DNA of 64,000 bases from Psychrobacter jeotgali (GTDB lineage: Bacteria; Pseudomonadota; Gammaproteobacteria; Pseudomonadales; Moraxellaceae): assembly GCF_904846315.1 (NCBI RefSeq), contig NZ_CAJHAF010000001.1:1736001-1800000 (forward strand), given 5' to 3'. Under the pieces are notes generated by a model. It was not told the origin of the DNA. It did no database searches and saw nothing but the letters and a program-made list of their open reading frames with translations. The translations under genes and the position numbers were made by a program. Below, one piece after another: positions 46,089-54,389 of the stretch; within the stretch, counting starts at the first letter, position 1; each line of letters begins with the position of its first letter.

Positions 46089-47018
46089 TTAATTAGCTAT
46101 ACAGCTTTTGGGCGTTTGCTTCTTATTTAGCGAGCTCATACATTCCCAATTATCGCCATTGGGCTGATGATAAAAAACCAAAGTCTGCCCATTGAGATAA
46201 CGTATAGGAAACTTAACATTCTGCACGGTAGCGATAATCGCACAATCAGTCTCAGGGACACCTGGAGCCTGAATATCAATATGCATACGCACCTGCTGAT
46301 CTTCGGTACTAAGTGGCAAATCAATAGGACACTGGCCGGTCTGCTGATAAATCAAAGCCACTCTATTTTGCGCATTTTTAGCAATATCATAAGCATCAAA
46401 TAACACTTCATTTTCTTTTTGTTTGGCAATAAGCGGCAAAAACTGCACATTGATGACCGTCAATGCAAAAGCATAAAAACTAAATCCTAGCCCCAAACCA
46501 AATAAACTGACCCCACCTTCACGCTTTAAGTGCGCTTTTTGTGCCGCTTCATCGCGCGGATAATCATTAATAGCATCAGCAATTTCGCGCCGCGCCATAC
46601 GATAATAGTAAGCATCCGTCCAGCGTGCGACCATAAAAGACCAAAATAGCCAAATTAATGCCCCAATACCGATGCGAGTGGCCATTTGATATGCATCAGG
46701 AACATAAGACATCGCAAAAAACTCAAAGGTTACCAGCACGATAGTAATATTGAGTTGAATAAACGACCACCCTGCTACGCTATATACCAATGCATCCATA
46801 TAGCGCTTGCGATACAGCAACCAAGGAAAGGTGACGAAAAACGCCGCCCAATGCCATTTCGGTGATAAATACCCTTGTTGATCAAACTGCTCAAAGCGCT
46901 TTAGATAATAACGCTGCGTCCGGTTTCCAATAAACCATTTATCCAGTTGTTTACGTTTGGCTGGCGTCAGTTGTTCTTGATAAAACGGGGGTGGTGAATC
47001 CGTCTCGATAAATAACAT
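46089..47018 (-). CDS. DUF2628-like membrane protein with exported C-terminal domain
   Basis: The N-terminal part (about residues 55-200) has four or five hydrophobic helices with the DUF2628-like pattern KWHWAAFFVTFPWLLYRKRY. One more helix (about 180-200) precedes a C-terminal polar domain (about 215-309) of the pilin-like/DUF4845 look, with YDIAKNAQNRVALIYQQTG, three cysteines and PVxFPIRYLNGQ-type strands. The domain would lie in the periplasm. Function is unknown. It converges on the antiporter gene. Confidence 0.65.
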   Translation of the reverse strand: MLFIETDSPPPFYQEQLTPAKRKQLDKWFIGNRTQRYYLKRFEQFDQQGYLSPKWHWAAFFVTFPWLLYRKRYMDALVYSVAGWSFIQLNITIVLVTFEFFAMSYVPDAYQMATRIGIGALIWLFWSFMVARWTDAYYYRMARREIADAINDYPRDEAAQKAHLKREGGVSLFGLGLGFSFYAFALTVINVQFLPLIAKQKENEVLFDAYDIAKNAQNRVALIYQQTGQCPIDLPLSTEDQQVRMHIDIQAPGVPETDCAIIATVQNVKFPIRYLNGQTLVFYHQPNGDNWECMSSLNKKQTPKSCIAN

Positions 47019-47175
47019 AGCAATAGACTCTGGCTTTGTTGACGATGTTGTTGATTAATAAAAGCATATCACAAATTGAATTGGCGCTAATATTATAAGT
47101 TAATGCTACAACCCTTGTATATGAACATAAATGTATAGAGGTACAACAATGAAGTAAGCAAAAGCATGATAGTCG

Positions 47176-47204
47176 TTCACAGTAGAATTTATTTCACCTA
47201 TAAT
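47176..47204 (+). promoter_or_regulatory. sigma70 promoter of trmB
   Basis: TTCACA (47176-47181) and a perfect TATAAT (47199-47204) are separated by exactly 17 bp, 44 bp before the trmB ATG. Confidence 0.72.
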
Positions 47205-47247
47205 ACGCCCATCTACCTTCCTTTATTAAGCCATAGTAAGTAATCTT

Positions 47248-48048
47248 ATGAGTCAAAATCCTAGTAATAACGATACCGCTGATAACGCTAGCAATAGTCC
47301 TAGCAGTGCTGATAACCGTATTGATAATACCGAATCTGATAAGCATATCAGAACCGTCCAAACCTTTATGAAACGGCGCACGCACATGAATAAAAATGCA
47401 GAACAAGCGTTGAGTGATCCTGAGTTCGCTCAGTATATTGTTAATAATGGTATGGGTGAAGGTCAGCTTGACGGTATTAATGACCTGCGTTCACTATTTG
47501 TAGATAGCCCTAATGGCAGTAATGCGCCGCTCACTTTAGAGATCGGCTTTGGACTTGGCGACTCCTTAATTGAGATGGCTGCTGCTGATCCGACCCGTAA
47601 CTTTGTCGGTATTGAAGTTCATGAGCCTGGAATTGGTAAGTGTGCCTATATGGCCGGTAGTCAAAGTCTGGAGAATATCAAAATTATTAATGGTGACGCT
47701 ATTGAGCTGCTTAAGCAACTACCGGAGAATCACATAGACCGTATTCAGCTTTATTTTCCTGATCCTTGGCAAAAGAAGCGGCATTATAAGCGCCGTTTTG
47801 TTAGTCCAGAGCGAATGGCAGTCGTGACTCGCAGTTTAAAGAAAGGTGGCTGGTTCCATACCGCTACGGATTGGGAGCATTATGCTTTTTGGATGGTTGA
47901 AGTTTTAGACGACTTTTCAGGATTGACCAACCAAGCAGGTACTGGCAACTTTACTAAACGTCCTGACTTTCGCCCTATGACTAAATTTGAGCGTCGTGGT
48001 ATCGAGCGTGGTCACAGCGTTTGGGATTTAATTTATATTAAAGATTAG
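47248..48048 (+). CDS. trmB: tRNA (guanine-N7-)-methyltransferase TrmB
   Basis: TrmB forms m7G46 in the variable loop of tRNA. The SAM-binding [15 protein letters not shown] (about residue 97) and [12 protein letters not shown] are present. The tRNA-binding [16 protein letters not shown] (about 170-185) and a TxTDWEHY-type TATDWEHYA also fit. The 266-aa protein begins with a Ser/Asn/Asp-rich low-complexity tail of about 35 residues. It precedes the long region upstream of recA and ends at a terminator (48080-48108). Confidence 0.95.
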   Translation: MSQNPSNNDTADNASNSPSSADNRIDNTESDKHIRTVQTFMKRRTHMNKNAEQALSDPEFAQYIVNNGMGEGQLDGINDLRSLFVDSPNGSNAPLTLEIGFGLGDSLIEMAAADPTRNFVGIEVHEPGIGKCAYMAGSQSLENIKIINGDAIELLKQLPENHIDRIQLYFPDPWQKKRHYKRRFVSPERMAVVTRSLKKGGWFHTATDWEHYAFWMVEVLDDFSGLTNQAGTGNFTKRPDFRPMTKFERRGIERGHSVWDLIYIKD

Positions 48049-48079
48049 GCTGTGCACAGTTATTGATGTTCATAAATTT

Positions 48080-48108
48080 AAGCGGCTTAATAATTAGCCG
48101 CTTTTTTT
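48080..48108 (+). terminator. trmB terminator
   Basis: aagcggct and agccgctt form an 8-bp stem followed by a T run, about 30 bp after the trmB stop. Confidence 0.82.
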
Positions 48109-48277
48109 GGCTAGTTAATCCAGTATAAAGTACGTGAAACATGGCTGTTATTAGTACTTTTATGAGCTAAAAACTCTCTTTTCCTAAATCTCGTGACACC
48201 TAATATTCTGTACATTACATTTTATGAGGAGCGCAAACATCGATAGTATAAGGCCTAGATAAGTTCTCCCCATAAGC

Positions 48278-48505
48278 TGTGGATAAGTATGTGGATAACT
48301 CATGACTTGACAAGGATATTCCTTGATAGCTCAAAGGTTAAGGTAAAATTGGTCATTTTTTGTACAATTTTAATTATATTTAAAATCAATAGCTTACCTA
48401 CTATAGTAAAATAAAATGAGTTATTTTTAAATTATTTTAAAACTATTGATATTCTTACTAAGGTTTCACAAGGCTAATATTTTTCTCAAAAATAGCTGTG
48501 GATAA
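48278..48505 (-). promoter_or_regulatory. cluster of three perfect DnaA boxes
   Basis: The sequence tgtggataa, the complement of the consensus box TTATCCACA, occurs at 48278-48286, 48290-48298 and 48497-48505, all in the same orientation. The first two are spaced 12 bp start to start. The surrounding sequence is AT-rich. Whether this functions as an origin, a DnaA-titration site or a regulator of recA cannot be told from sequence. Confidence 0.65.
48311..48325. repeat. 15-bp palindrome beside the DnaA boxes
   Basis: caagga-tat-tccttg is a perfect inverted repeat, 13 bp after the second DnaA box. Confidence 0.6.
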
Positions 48506-48696
48506 TTAGCTATATTTGTTGACAATGAAGTTTAAAAATGATTTATATTTACATTCCTGTAACTATTGGATAATAGTTTATTGTTTATTAATGAAAGAGC
48601 TATTTAGGAAATATATCGCTAATTTATATTATCTTTCAAGACACGACATTGAGTGTCGTTTAGCCTCTCCTCCCCCCTAACCTAAGTGTTGGTTTT

Positions 48697-48705
48697 TGCT
48701 ATAAT
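48697..48705 (+). promoter_or_regulatory. candidate extended -10 promoter of recA
   Basis: TGC-TATAAT lies about 255 bp before recA, giving a long leader. No clear -35 and no LexA-like CTGT-N8-ACAG site are visible nearby. Confidence 0.55.
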
Positions 48706-48872
48706 TACCTCATCTAATCAAACAGCAGACAGGCCAATTAACGACCAGTCAGATCAATAGTAGCTCTTACTATCTTTAGTATCCTTCATACCTACAGCCC
48801 TTTATATTTTACTGTATAGTAGAACTAGACTTAGTAAGATTAGATTACTTAAGTATTGAGAAAAAGTTATAG

Positions 48873-48898
48873 CCATAGCGCTTACTCAATTAGCGCTA
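48873..48898 (+). promoter_or_regulatory. hairpin in recA leader
   Basis: atagcgct and agcgctat form an 8-bp perfect stem around a 9-nt loop, about 60 bp before the recA start codon. Confidence 0.5.
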
Positions 48899-48959
48899 TA
48901 GCTCAATTACTACTACCGTTTGATACTCACGAATTACTTATTTTTATAAGGAGTCCATT

Positions 48960-50009
48960 ATGGACGAGAATAAAGCCAAAGCACTAAAAGCAGCGTTGGG
49001 TCAAATCGAAAAGCAATTTGGTAAAAACACCATTATGCATTTAGGTGATGATTCAGCAGCATTAGATGTCGATGTGGTTTCCACAGGCTCGCTGGGGCTG
49101 GATATTGCTCTTGGTATTGGCGGCTTACCCAAAGGCCGTATCGTAGAGATTTACGGCCCTGAAAGCTCAGGTAAAACCACCATGACCCTGCAAGCTATTG
49201 CCGAATGTCAAAAACAAGGTGGCACTTGCGCTTTTATCGACGCCGAACACGCTTTAGATCCTGTTTATGCTCGTAAGCTTGGGGTTAATACAGACGACTT
49301 ACTTGTCTCACAGCCTGATAATGGCGAACAAGCGCTTGAGATTACCGATATGCTCGTTCGTTCAGGTGCTATCGATATGATCGTTATTGACTCGGTTGCT
49401 GCTTTGACTCCGCGTGCGGAGATTGAAGGGGAGATGGGCGACTCACATATGGGCTTGCAAGCTCGTCTGATGAGCCAAGCTTTACGTAAAATCACCGGTA
49501 ACGCCAAACGCTCTAACTGTATGGTAGTGTTTATTAACCAAATCCGTATGAAAATCGGCGTAATGTTCGGTAGCCCTGAGACCACTACGGGTGGTAACGC
49601 TCTTAAATTCTACGCCTCGGTGCGTATGGATATTCGCCGGATTGGCGCGGTTAAAAATGGTGATGAAATCATCGGTAACCAAACCCGAGTCAAAGTTATT
49701 AAGAACAAAATGGCCCCTCCTTTCCGTCAAGCTGAGTTCGAGATTACTTACGGCGAGGGAACTAACCATTTAGCTGAAGTTATCGACTTAGGGGTTGAGA
49801 TTGGCGCAGTTGGCAAAGCTGGTGCATGGTATAGCTATGGCGATGAAAAAATCGGTCAAGGTAAAGCCAACTCGGTGATCTTCTTAAAAGAAAACCCAGC
49901 GATTGCTGAAGAGATCGAAGCAAAAATTCGTGCTGAAAAATTGGGGACAGCCACGGATGATAAACAACCTGAAACTGAGACGGACCTAGAAGCAGCAGAA
50001 GTACAATAA
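48960..50009 (+). CDS. recA: recombinase RecA
   Basis: RecA forms filaments on single-stranded DNA for homologous recombination and repair. Walker [10 protein letters not shown] (66-74), [38 protein letters not shown] and the L2 loop are intact. A short acidic C-terminal tail ([17 protein letters not shown]) follows. The length is 349 aa. AAGGAG precedes ATG. recX lies 55 bp downstream, the usual arrangement. Confidence 0.98.
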   Translation: MDENKAKALKAALGQIEKQFGKNTIMHLGDDSAALDVDVVSTGSLGLDIALGIGGLPKGRIVEIYGPESSGKTTMTLQAIAECQKQGGTCAFIDAEHALDPVYARKLGVNTDDLLVSQPDNGEQALEITDMLVRSGAIDMIVIDSVAALTPRAEIEGEMGDSHMGLQARLMSQALRKITGNAKRSNCMVVFINQIRMKIGVMFGSPETTTGGNALKFYASVRMDIRRIGAVKNGDEIIGNQTRVKVIKNKMAPPFRQAEFEITYGEGTNHLAEVIDLGVEIGAVGKAGAWYSYGDEKIGQGKANSVIFLKENPAIAEEIEAKIRAEKLGTATDDKQPETETDLEAAEVQ

Positions 50010-50064
50010 CCCTTTATCTGTCGATCATTATCATAGTGATTAATTGTTGTAGTAATGAGTTATT

Positions 50065-51141
50065 ATGCAGATTAAAACATTAGCCGAAATATTAGCTGAG
50101 TCGGATGCCGATTCAGCTAAATCTACGCTGTCTAAATCAAAAGAAACAGTAGCGAAAAATACAGCTAGAAAACCCGTTAGACATGTCAAAAAAGAATCTA
50201 GTGACCTATATCGACGCCCTAATGATTCTAATAAAGACTCTTCTTTTGTTGAAAACTCCGATACTGATACTAGGCATGGTATTCAGTCCTCTAATACAGC
50301 TGTTACAAAAAAGCCTCCCCGCTCTAAAGGCAAAAAACGTAAAAAACGCTTTCATCCTGCAGCTCCTTTCAGCTCTGAAACCACGGATACTCCTATATAT
50401 CAGCCTCCTGAACCTCAAAGTATTCAAGAAATGCTAGCTGAAGTTAAAAACAAGGTTCATGGGACTGAGGCACAAAATACTGATAATGCTACAGAAGCAA
50501 ACTTAGAGCTTCATGTGGATAGTCAGTCTAATAACCAAGCTGACAATCTACCGTCTGCTCTCAAAGCTTATTTACGCACGCCTGAGCAGCGTCAGGCAGA
50601 AGTCGATGCCATTAAAGCTGAGAGTCGCTTACGTTGGTTGGCCTTTTATTATTTATCACGCCGCGAGTACGGCAAAACAGAGCTTAAGCAGAAGCTGCTC
50701 GATAAAGAGCAAGATCCTGACCAAATTGATGCGCTGCTAGATGAATTCGAACAAAAAGGTTATCAGAGTGATTACCGTACTACTTTGATGCTGATTCGTG
50801 AGAACATCCGTAAAGGCAGAGGTCGCGGCCGTATTGAACAAGAGTTTTATCGTAAGAAAGTCGCTATGCCTGATAATATTGACGAGCTGATCGACATGGC
50901 AAATGCAGAGTCTGAGGAGTTTAGCGAGTTCGTTGATAATGATAACGATAGTTTAGTAGAGGGGGTCGATTGGCTCAAATTAGCCGTGACTGCTCGCACT
51001 AAGAAGTATGGTGATGACATTCCTATTGATCAAAAGGAAAAGGCGAGACAATTGCGGTTTTTGCAATACCGCGGCTTTAAAACTAATATCTGTTTTCAGG
51101 CGCTTAACTATACTCTGGATACCTTAGACGAACGTTTTTGA
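50065..51141 (+). CDS. recX: regulatory protein RecX with long N-terminal extension
   Basis: RecX limits RecA filament growth. The RecX three-helix repeats lie in the C-terminal half (about 188-358): RLRWLAFYYLSRREYGKTEL, LLDEFEQKGYQSDYR and GRGRGRIEQEFYRKKV. The first ~185 residues are a low-complexity Ser/Lys/Asn-rich segment, including a basic KGKKRKKRFHP cluster, which makes the protein 358 aa against a typical 150-200. The extension is read from the same frame, so it is real coding sequence, but its role is unknown. The start ATG 50065 has a weak Shine-Dalgarno. Confidence 0.9.
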   Translation: MQIKTLAEILAESDADSAKSTLSKSKETVAKNTARKPVRHVKKESSDLYRRPNDSNKDSSFVENSDTDTRHGIQSSNTAVTKKPPRSKGKKRKKRFHPAAPFSSETTDTPIYQPPEPQSIQEMLAEVKNKVHGTEAQNTDNATEANLELHVDSQSNNQADNLPSALKAYLRTPEQRQAEVDAIKAESRLRWLAFYYLSRREYGKTELKQKLLDKEQDPDQIDALLDEFEQKGYQSDYRTTLMLIRENIRKGRGRGRIEQEFYRKKVAMPDNIDELIDMANAESEEFSEFVDNDNDSLVEGVDWLKLAVTARTKKYGDDIPIDQKEKARQLRFLQYRGFKTNICFQALNYTLDTLDERF

Positions 51142-51192
51142 TATATTCGGCTATTATAAATTTGAGTTTAAAAAAGTATAGAAAACCAAGCT

Positions 51193-51225
51193 AAAAGAGC
51201 ATGCCATTAATGGCGTGCTCTTTTT
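51193..51225. terminator. terminator after recX
   Basis: A 16-bp stem with one wobble, aaaagagcatgccatt / aatggcgtgctctttt, followed by a T run, ends recA-recX and can also serve the opposing DUF937 gene. Confidence 0.88.
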
Positions 51226-51263
51226 ATAAAAATTTAGTGAAAAATAATTAGCACCTATTTTTA

Positions 51264-51983
51264 TTATTTCAACGTCCCTAAGCGGCTTGATAACTGGCTG
51301 ACGATCTGCTCAATTTCCTGATTGGCTTCAGTTTCATTATTCAGATTACCTTGCGGCGTTAATTGATTGAAAACCTCGGGCAATAATTCAGCCAAGCCTT
51401 GACGCACTTCTGCATCATTAGCACCAGTATGGGCAGCAACCTGCTGAATCTCATTTTCATCAAATAAACGGCTGATATCATTAGGGTCTAGATTGTCGTT
51501 GGTATCGTTAGTACTCAGCCAAGAGCGCGCCTGATTATCATAACCCATCCCCGTTATCTTTGATAATGCCCCGCTCAAACCACCATTACGCTGAATCCAA
51601 CTAAGAACCATAGGCATAAGCGCCGCTATCAGCATCCCTTTACCGCCAAAGCCGCTCCTACTACGCTGATTACCACCCAGCACGCTACCTAGTATATCAC
51701 CCAGTCCTCCTGCCCCAGAGTTCATTCCGCCGCGCTGAGTGCCACCAGTCAATCCACCTAACAAATCATCCAAACCAAAACCATTGTCAGGCTGACGCTC
51801 ATAACGCTGCGGATTATAGTCACGAGCTTGGCTACTGTTTGCTCCTAGAACACTACCCAGAATATCCCCTAAGCCGCCAGTACGACGCAGAGTGGTACGC
51901 TGGTTGACAGGATTACGATGCGCATCTTCTGGATCCATAGCGCTGCGTGCTACTTGCGAAACTAAATTACCTAATAAGCTCAT
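51264..51983 (-). CDS. DUF937 (YidB-like) protein
   Basis: The 239-aa protein has glycine-rich repeats: GGLGDILGSVLG occurs at about residues 35-46 and again at about 96-107, with a related GFGLDDLLGGLTGG between. The C-terminal half is a DUF937-like helical domain (GMLIAALMPMVLSWIQRNGG and DLDPNDISRLFDENEIQQVA, in part), as in YidB. Function is unknown. AAGGGA precedes ATG 51983. It is isolated by an AT-rich spacer on each side. Confidence 0.78.
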   Translation of the reverse strand: MSLLGNLVSQVARSAMDPEDAHRNPVNQRTTLRRTGGLGDILGSVLGANSSQARDYNPQRYERQPDNGFGLDDLLGGLTGGTQRGGMNSGAGGLGDILGSVLGGNQRSRSGFGGKGMLIAALMPMVLSWIQRNGGLSGALSKITGMGYDNQARSWLSTNDTNDNLDPNDISRLFDENEIQQVAAHTGANDAEVRQGLAELLPEVFNQLTPQGNLNNETEANQEIEQIVSQLSSRLGTLK

Positions 51984-52251
51984 ATAATATCCCTTAATTC
52001 TTTATTGGTTATCCTATATTTGCTCTACAATGAATAACAACCCTATGTACAATCGTATAATTGCACAATTCAAAGTTAGCTTCATCATTTGCAAACTTAC
52101 CTTAGTAAGATAACAAAGTCATAAGTGTGTTTAGATAGGTATTTTGTGATGGCTTGTAGGACTTCGTTAATAGCGCATCGGACTTCTTATAAACAATCAG
52201 TAGATGATTGCTCAATAATCATTCTGTCAGCTATTACCAGTAGCTCCTTAC

Positions 52252-52692
52252 CTAGCTGGTCTTGGTAGTCATTACTGTCGCTAATATATTGAGCTCTCGC
52301 CAGTCTTCAGGACTTACTTGATCGCGATAAATCGTCATTGATATCGATTTTTTAAAAGGTTCAATGGTTAAAAAATCAAAATGTATAAGCCAAAAGTAAG
52401 AATGGACATTTAGCAATTCAGCTTGCCACAATGCCTCTCCACGTCCAGTATGCATCAATAACTGCCAGCCTTTATCGGCCCGCTGGCTTATGGGAGGCTG
52501 ACTAAGATGCTGAAGAGTCGGACGTGATAAAGCTAAATAGGCACCTACTACTACGCTTACGCTAACTAGTAATAGATAGTGCCATAAGCCTAAGCTGGCC
52601 AGCCCTGCTAATGAAGATATTAGGCTGATTAAAGCAATATAGAGCAGCAAACGTAAACGACTACTCGATTGAACCGCTGTATCAATTCTCAT
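52252..52692 (-). CDS. ygfX: YgfX/CptA-like membrane protein
   Basis: The 146-aa protein has two N-terminal transmembrane helices (about 15-33 and 37-56) followed by a soluble beta-rich domain (GWQLLMHTGRGEALWQAELL). This layout, and its position 47 bp downstream of sdhE, match the YgfX/CptA family, reported in E. coli as partner of the SdhE/CptB protein. Sequence identity to E. coli is low by eye, so the label rests on topology plus context. Confidence 0.7.
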   Translation of the reverse strand: MRIDTAVQSSSRLRLLLYIALISLISSLAGLASLGLWHYLLLVSVSVVVGAYLALSRPTLQHLSQPPISQRADKGWQLLMHTGRGEALWQAELLNVHSYFWLIHFDFLTIEPFKKSISMTIYRDQVSPEDWRELNILATVMTTKTS

Positions 52693-52739
52693 TGTAGTAA
52701 TCGAGAGAAAAAAGTATCAATAGTTTGCATCATTAAAAG

Positions 52740-53036
52740 CTACACTAAATCTTGTTCATGACGCCACTTTTTGATTTTATTAACCAGCTCCCATACAGCT
52801 TTATCCTCGGGTTGGCTTTGATTGGTAAAATAATCCAATAAATCTGGATCTTCATAGGTAAGCATCTCAGCAAAGGTTTCTTGCTCAGTAGGTGATGCGA
52901 AAAGGTACAACTCTTTTACATAAGGGTCGATATAGAAATCTAACTCTTTAAGGCCACGGCGTGCCTGATAAATGATACGACGTTGCTCATTAGTGGGTTC
53001 AGGTTGACTGGCTGGATGATTGGTTACTGCTGTCAT
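52740..53036 (-). CDS. sdhE: FAD assembly factor SdhE (YgfY/CptB)
   Basis: SdhE promotes covalent FAD attachment to succinate dehydrogenase and related flavoproteins. The signature RRGLKELDFYIDPYV, with the key RGxxE motif, is followed by FAEMLTYEDPDLLDYF, typical of the five-helix family. ATG 53036, with GAGGT upstream, gives 98 aa; the open frame extends to 53099 inside the repeat element, but that start has no support. The pairing with ygfX downstream supports the call. Confidence 0.93.
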   Translation of the reverse strand: MTAVTNHPASQPEPTNEQRRIIYQARRGLKELDFYIDPYVKELYLFASPTEQETFAEMLTYEDPDLLDYFTNQSQPEDKAVWELVNKIKKWRHEQDLV

Positions 53037-53098
53037 GATAAAGACCTCGAAATGTTTTAATTTAAAATAATAAACAGAACTGACAGGTTTTTTTGTCA

Positions 53099-53176
53099 AG
53101 TGCTGCTGGAATTAATTTTGCGCAGCCTCTGTCAGCGTAGACACAGCACGCAAGTAAAAGTAATTCCAGTAGCACT
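53099..53176 (+). repeat. dispersed palindromic element, copy B
   Basis: Arms at 53099-53119 (agtgctgctgg...aatttt) and 53156-53176 pair at 19 of 21 positions, one of the two exceptions being a G-T wobble. They enclose a 36-nt core (53120-53155) that differs from copy A at three positions. It lies between the folP stop and the sdhE start, in the same core orientation as copy A. It may affect sdhE expression, being about 60 bp upstream of its start. Confidence 0.85.
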
Positions 53177-53231
53177 GCACGGTACTGCTTTTAAAGTGTC
53201 TTAACAACACTATCTAAAATTTGATTAAAAA

Positions 53232-54134
53232 CTAATTGCAGGACTGACAATGAATAGATAATTGCTGCCAAAGTGCTACTGCCTGCTGCATCATCGCAAC
53301 GTTATGAGTACGAATAATACAGGCACCTTGCTGTAAGGCAAACAGTCCAGCAGCAGTACCAATAGGATCTCGCTCAACTGCTTGAGTAGTAGCTACTGCC
53401 TCCACGCCACTCTTGGTAAGTACCTCTGCCAAAAAACGCTTACGTGATATACCAAACATCATCGGCAACCCAAGCGCTTGTAAGCTATTAAGCTGAGTTA
53501 ATAGGGTGCAGTGATGCTGATAATTTTTAGCGAAGCCAAACCCAGGATCAATAATTAGCTTATTACGCTTTACGCCCAGTGCTACTACTTCCTCTATACG
53601 AGTGCTAAGTTCGGTATGAACCGTAGCGACCACATCATCGTATTGCGCCAAATTATTCATAGTAGTGGGCTCACCACGCATATGCATCAGCATTACTGGT
53701 ATATCGAGCTTAGCGGCCATCTGTGCAGCACCATCGCGCTTGAGCGCCCGCACATCATTCCAAATATCAGCACCTGCCTCAAATGCCGCCTGCATGACCA
53801 CAGGATTGCTGGTATCGATCGACAACCAAACACTCTCACCACAATATTGGCGGACCGCCTTAACAACAGGCACGACACGCTCAATCTCTTCCTCAGTGGT
53901 CACAGTTTTGGCATTTGGGCGGGTAGATTCACCACCAATATCGATAATCTTTGCTCCTGCCTTTAGCATCTCTTGACAATGGGCGACTGCCTGTTGCACC
54001 CCATTGAACCGGCCGCCATCTGAAAAGGAATCAGGGGTAACATTCAATATACCCATAACCTGCGGCTGGGACAAATCAAGGATTTTATCACCGCTGGAAA
54101 CGGTATAAATAGGAAGCGGATTAAATAACGACAT
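53232..54134 (-). CDS. folP: dihydropteroate synthase
   Basis: FolP condenses p-aminobenzoate with the pterin diphosphate in folate synthesis and is the sulfonamide target. The motifs MGILNVTPDSFSDGGRF, DIGGESTRPNA, IDTSNPVV, LMHMRG and IDPGFGFAKN are intact. The product is 300 aa, slightly longer than E. coli (282), with an extra N-terminal ~15 residues. It lies after ftsH, with an ftsH terminator between, so it probably has its own promoter in the 255-bp spacer. Confidence 0.96.
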   Translation of the reverse strand: MSLFNPLPIYTVSSGDKILDLSQPQVMGILNVTPDSFSDGGRFNGVQQAVAHCQEMLKAGAKIIDIGGESTRPNAKTVTTEEEIERVVPVVKAVRQYCGESVWLSIDTSNPVVMQAAFEAGADIWNDVRALKRDGAAQMAAKLDIPVMLMHMRGEPTTMNNLAQYDDVVATVHTELSTRIEEVVALGVKRNKLIIDPGFGFAKNYQHHCTLLTQLNSLQALGLPMMFGISRKRFLAEVLTKSGVEAVATTQAVERDPIGTAAGLFALQQGACIIRTHNVAMMQQAVALWQQLSIHCQSCN

Positions 54135-54337
54135 AACTTATCCATCATAACTAACAAAAAAGACTATCAAACTTAGAGCTAAGTTTTATGACTCCTATAA
54201 TATAAGCCTCTACAATATAAGCCACTACAATAGAATAGGAATTCTAATATTATTTATCAATCATCATACAGTAAAGCACTGAGAGCAGTAAGACTAGGAC
54301 TATAAAAATTTATGATTATAAAAGTTAAGCATAAAAA

Positions 54338-54358
54338 AGCCCTTTATTAAAAAGGGCT
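54338..54358 (-). terminator. terminator of ftsH
   Basis: agcccttt / aaagggct with a 5-nt loop and a reverse-strand T6 run lies about 30 bp after the ftsH stop. Confidence 0.88.
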
Positions 54359-54389
54359 CTTCATCATTCAAAACTAAACGCTCTTAAAA

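Larger units (their letters stand above)
48049..48959. other. long AT-rich intergenic region trmB-recA
   Basis: This 911-bp region, the longest gene-free stretch in the window, contains the trmB terminator, three perfect DnaA boxes and a palindrome in its left half, an A/T-rich middle (about 48340-48640), then the recA promoter and a long leader with a hairpin. Each is listed separately. I find no open frame or tRNA in it. Confidence 0.6.

Noticed and set aside
48278..48660. Calling this region the chromosomal origin
   Set aside because: Only three DnaA boxes and AT-richness support it; dnaA, dnaN or mnmG are absent here, so the claim is limited to a DnaA-box cluster.
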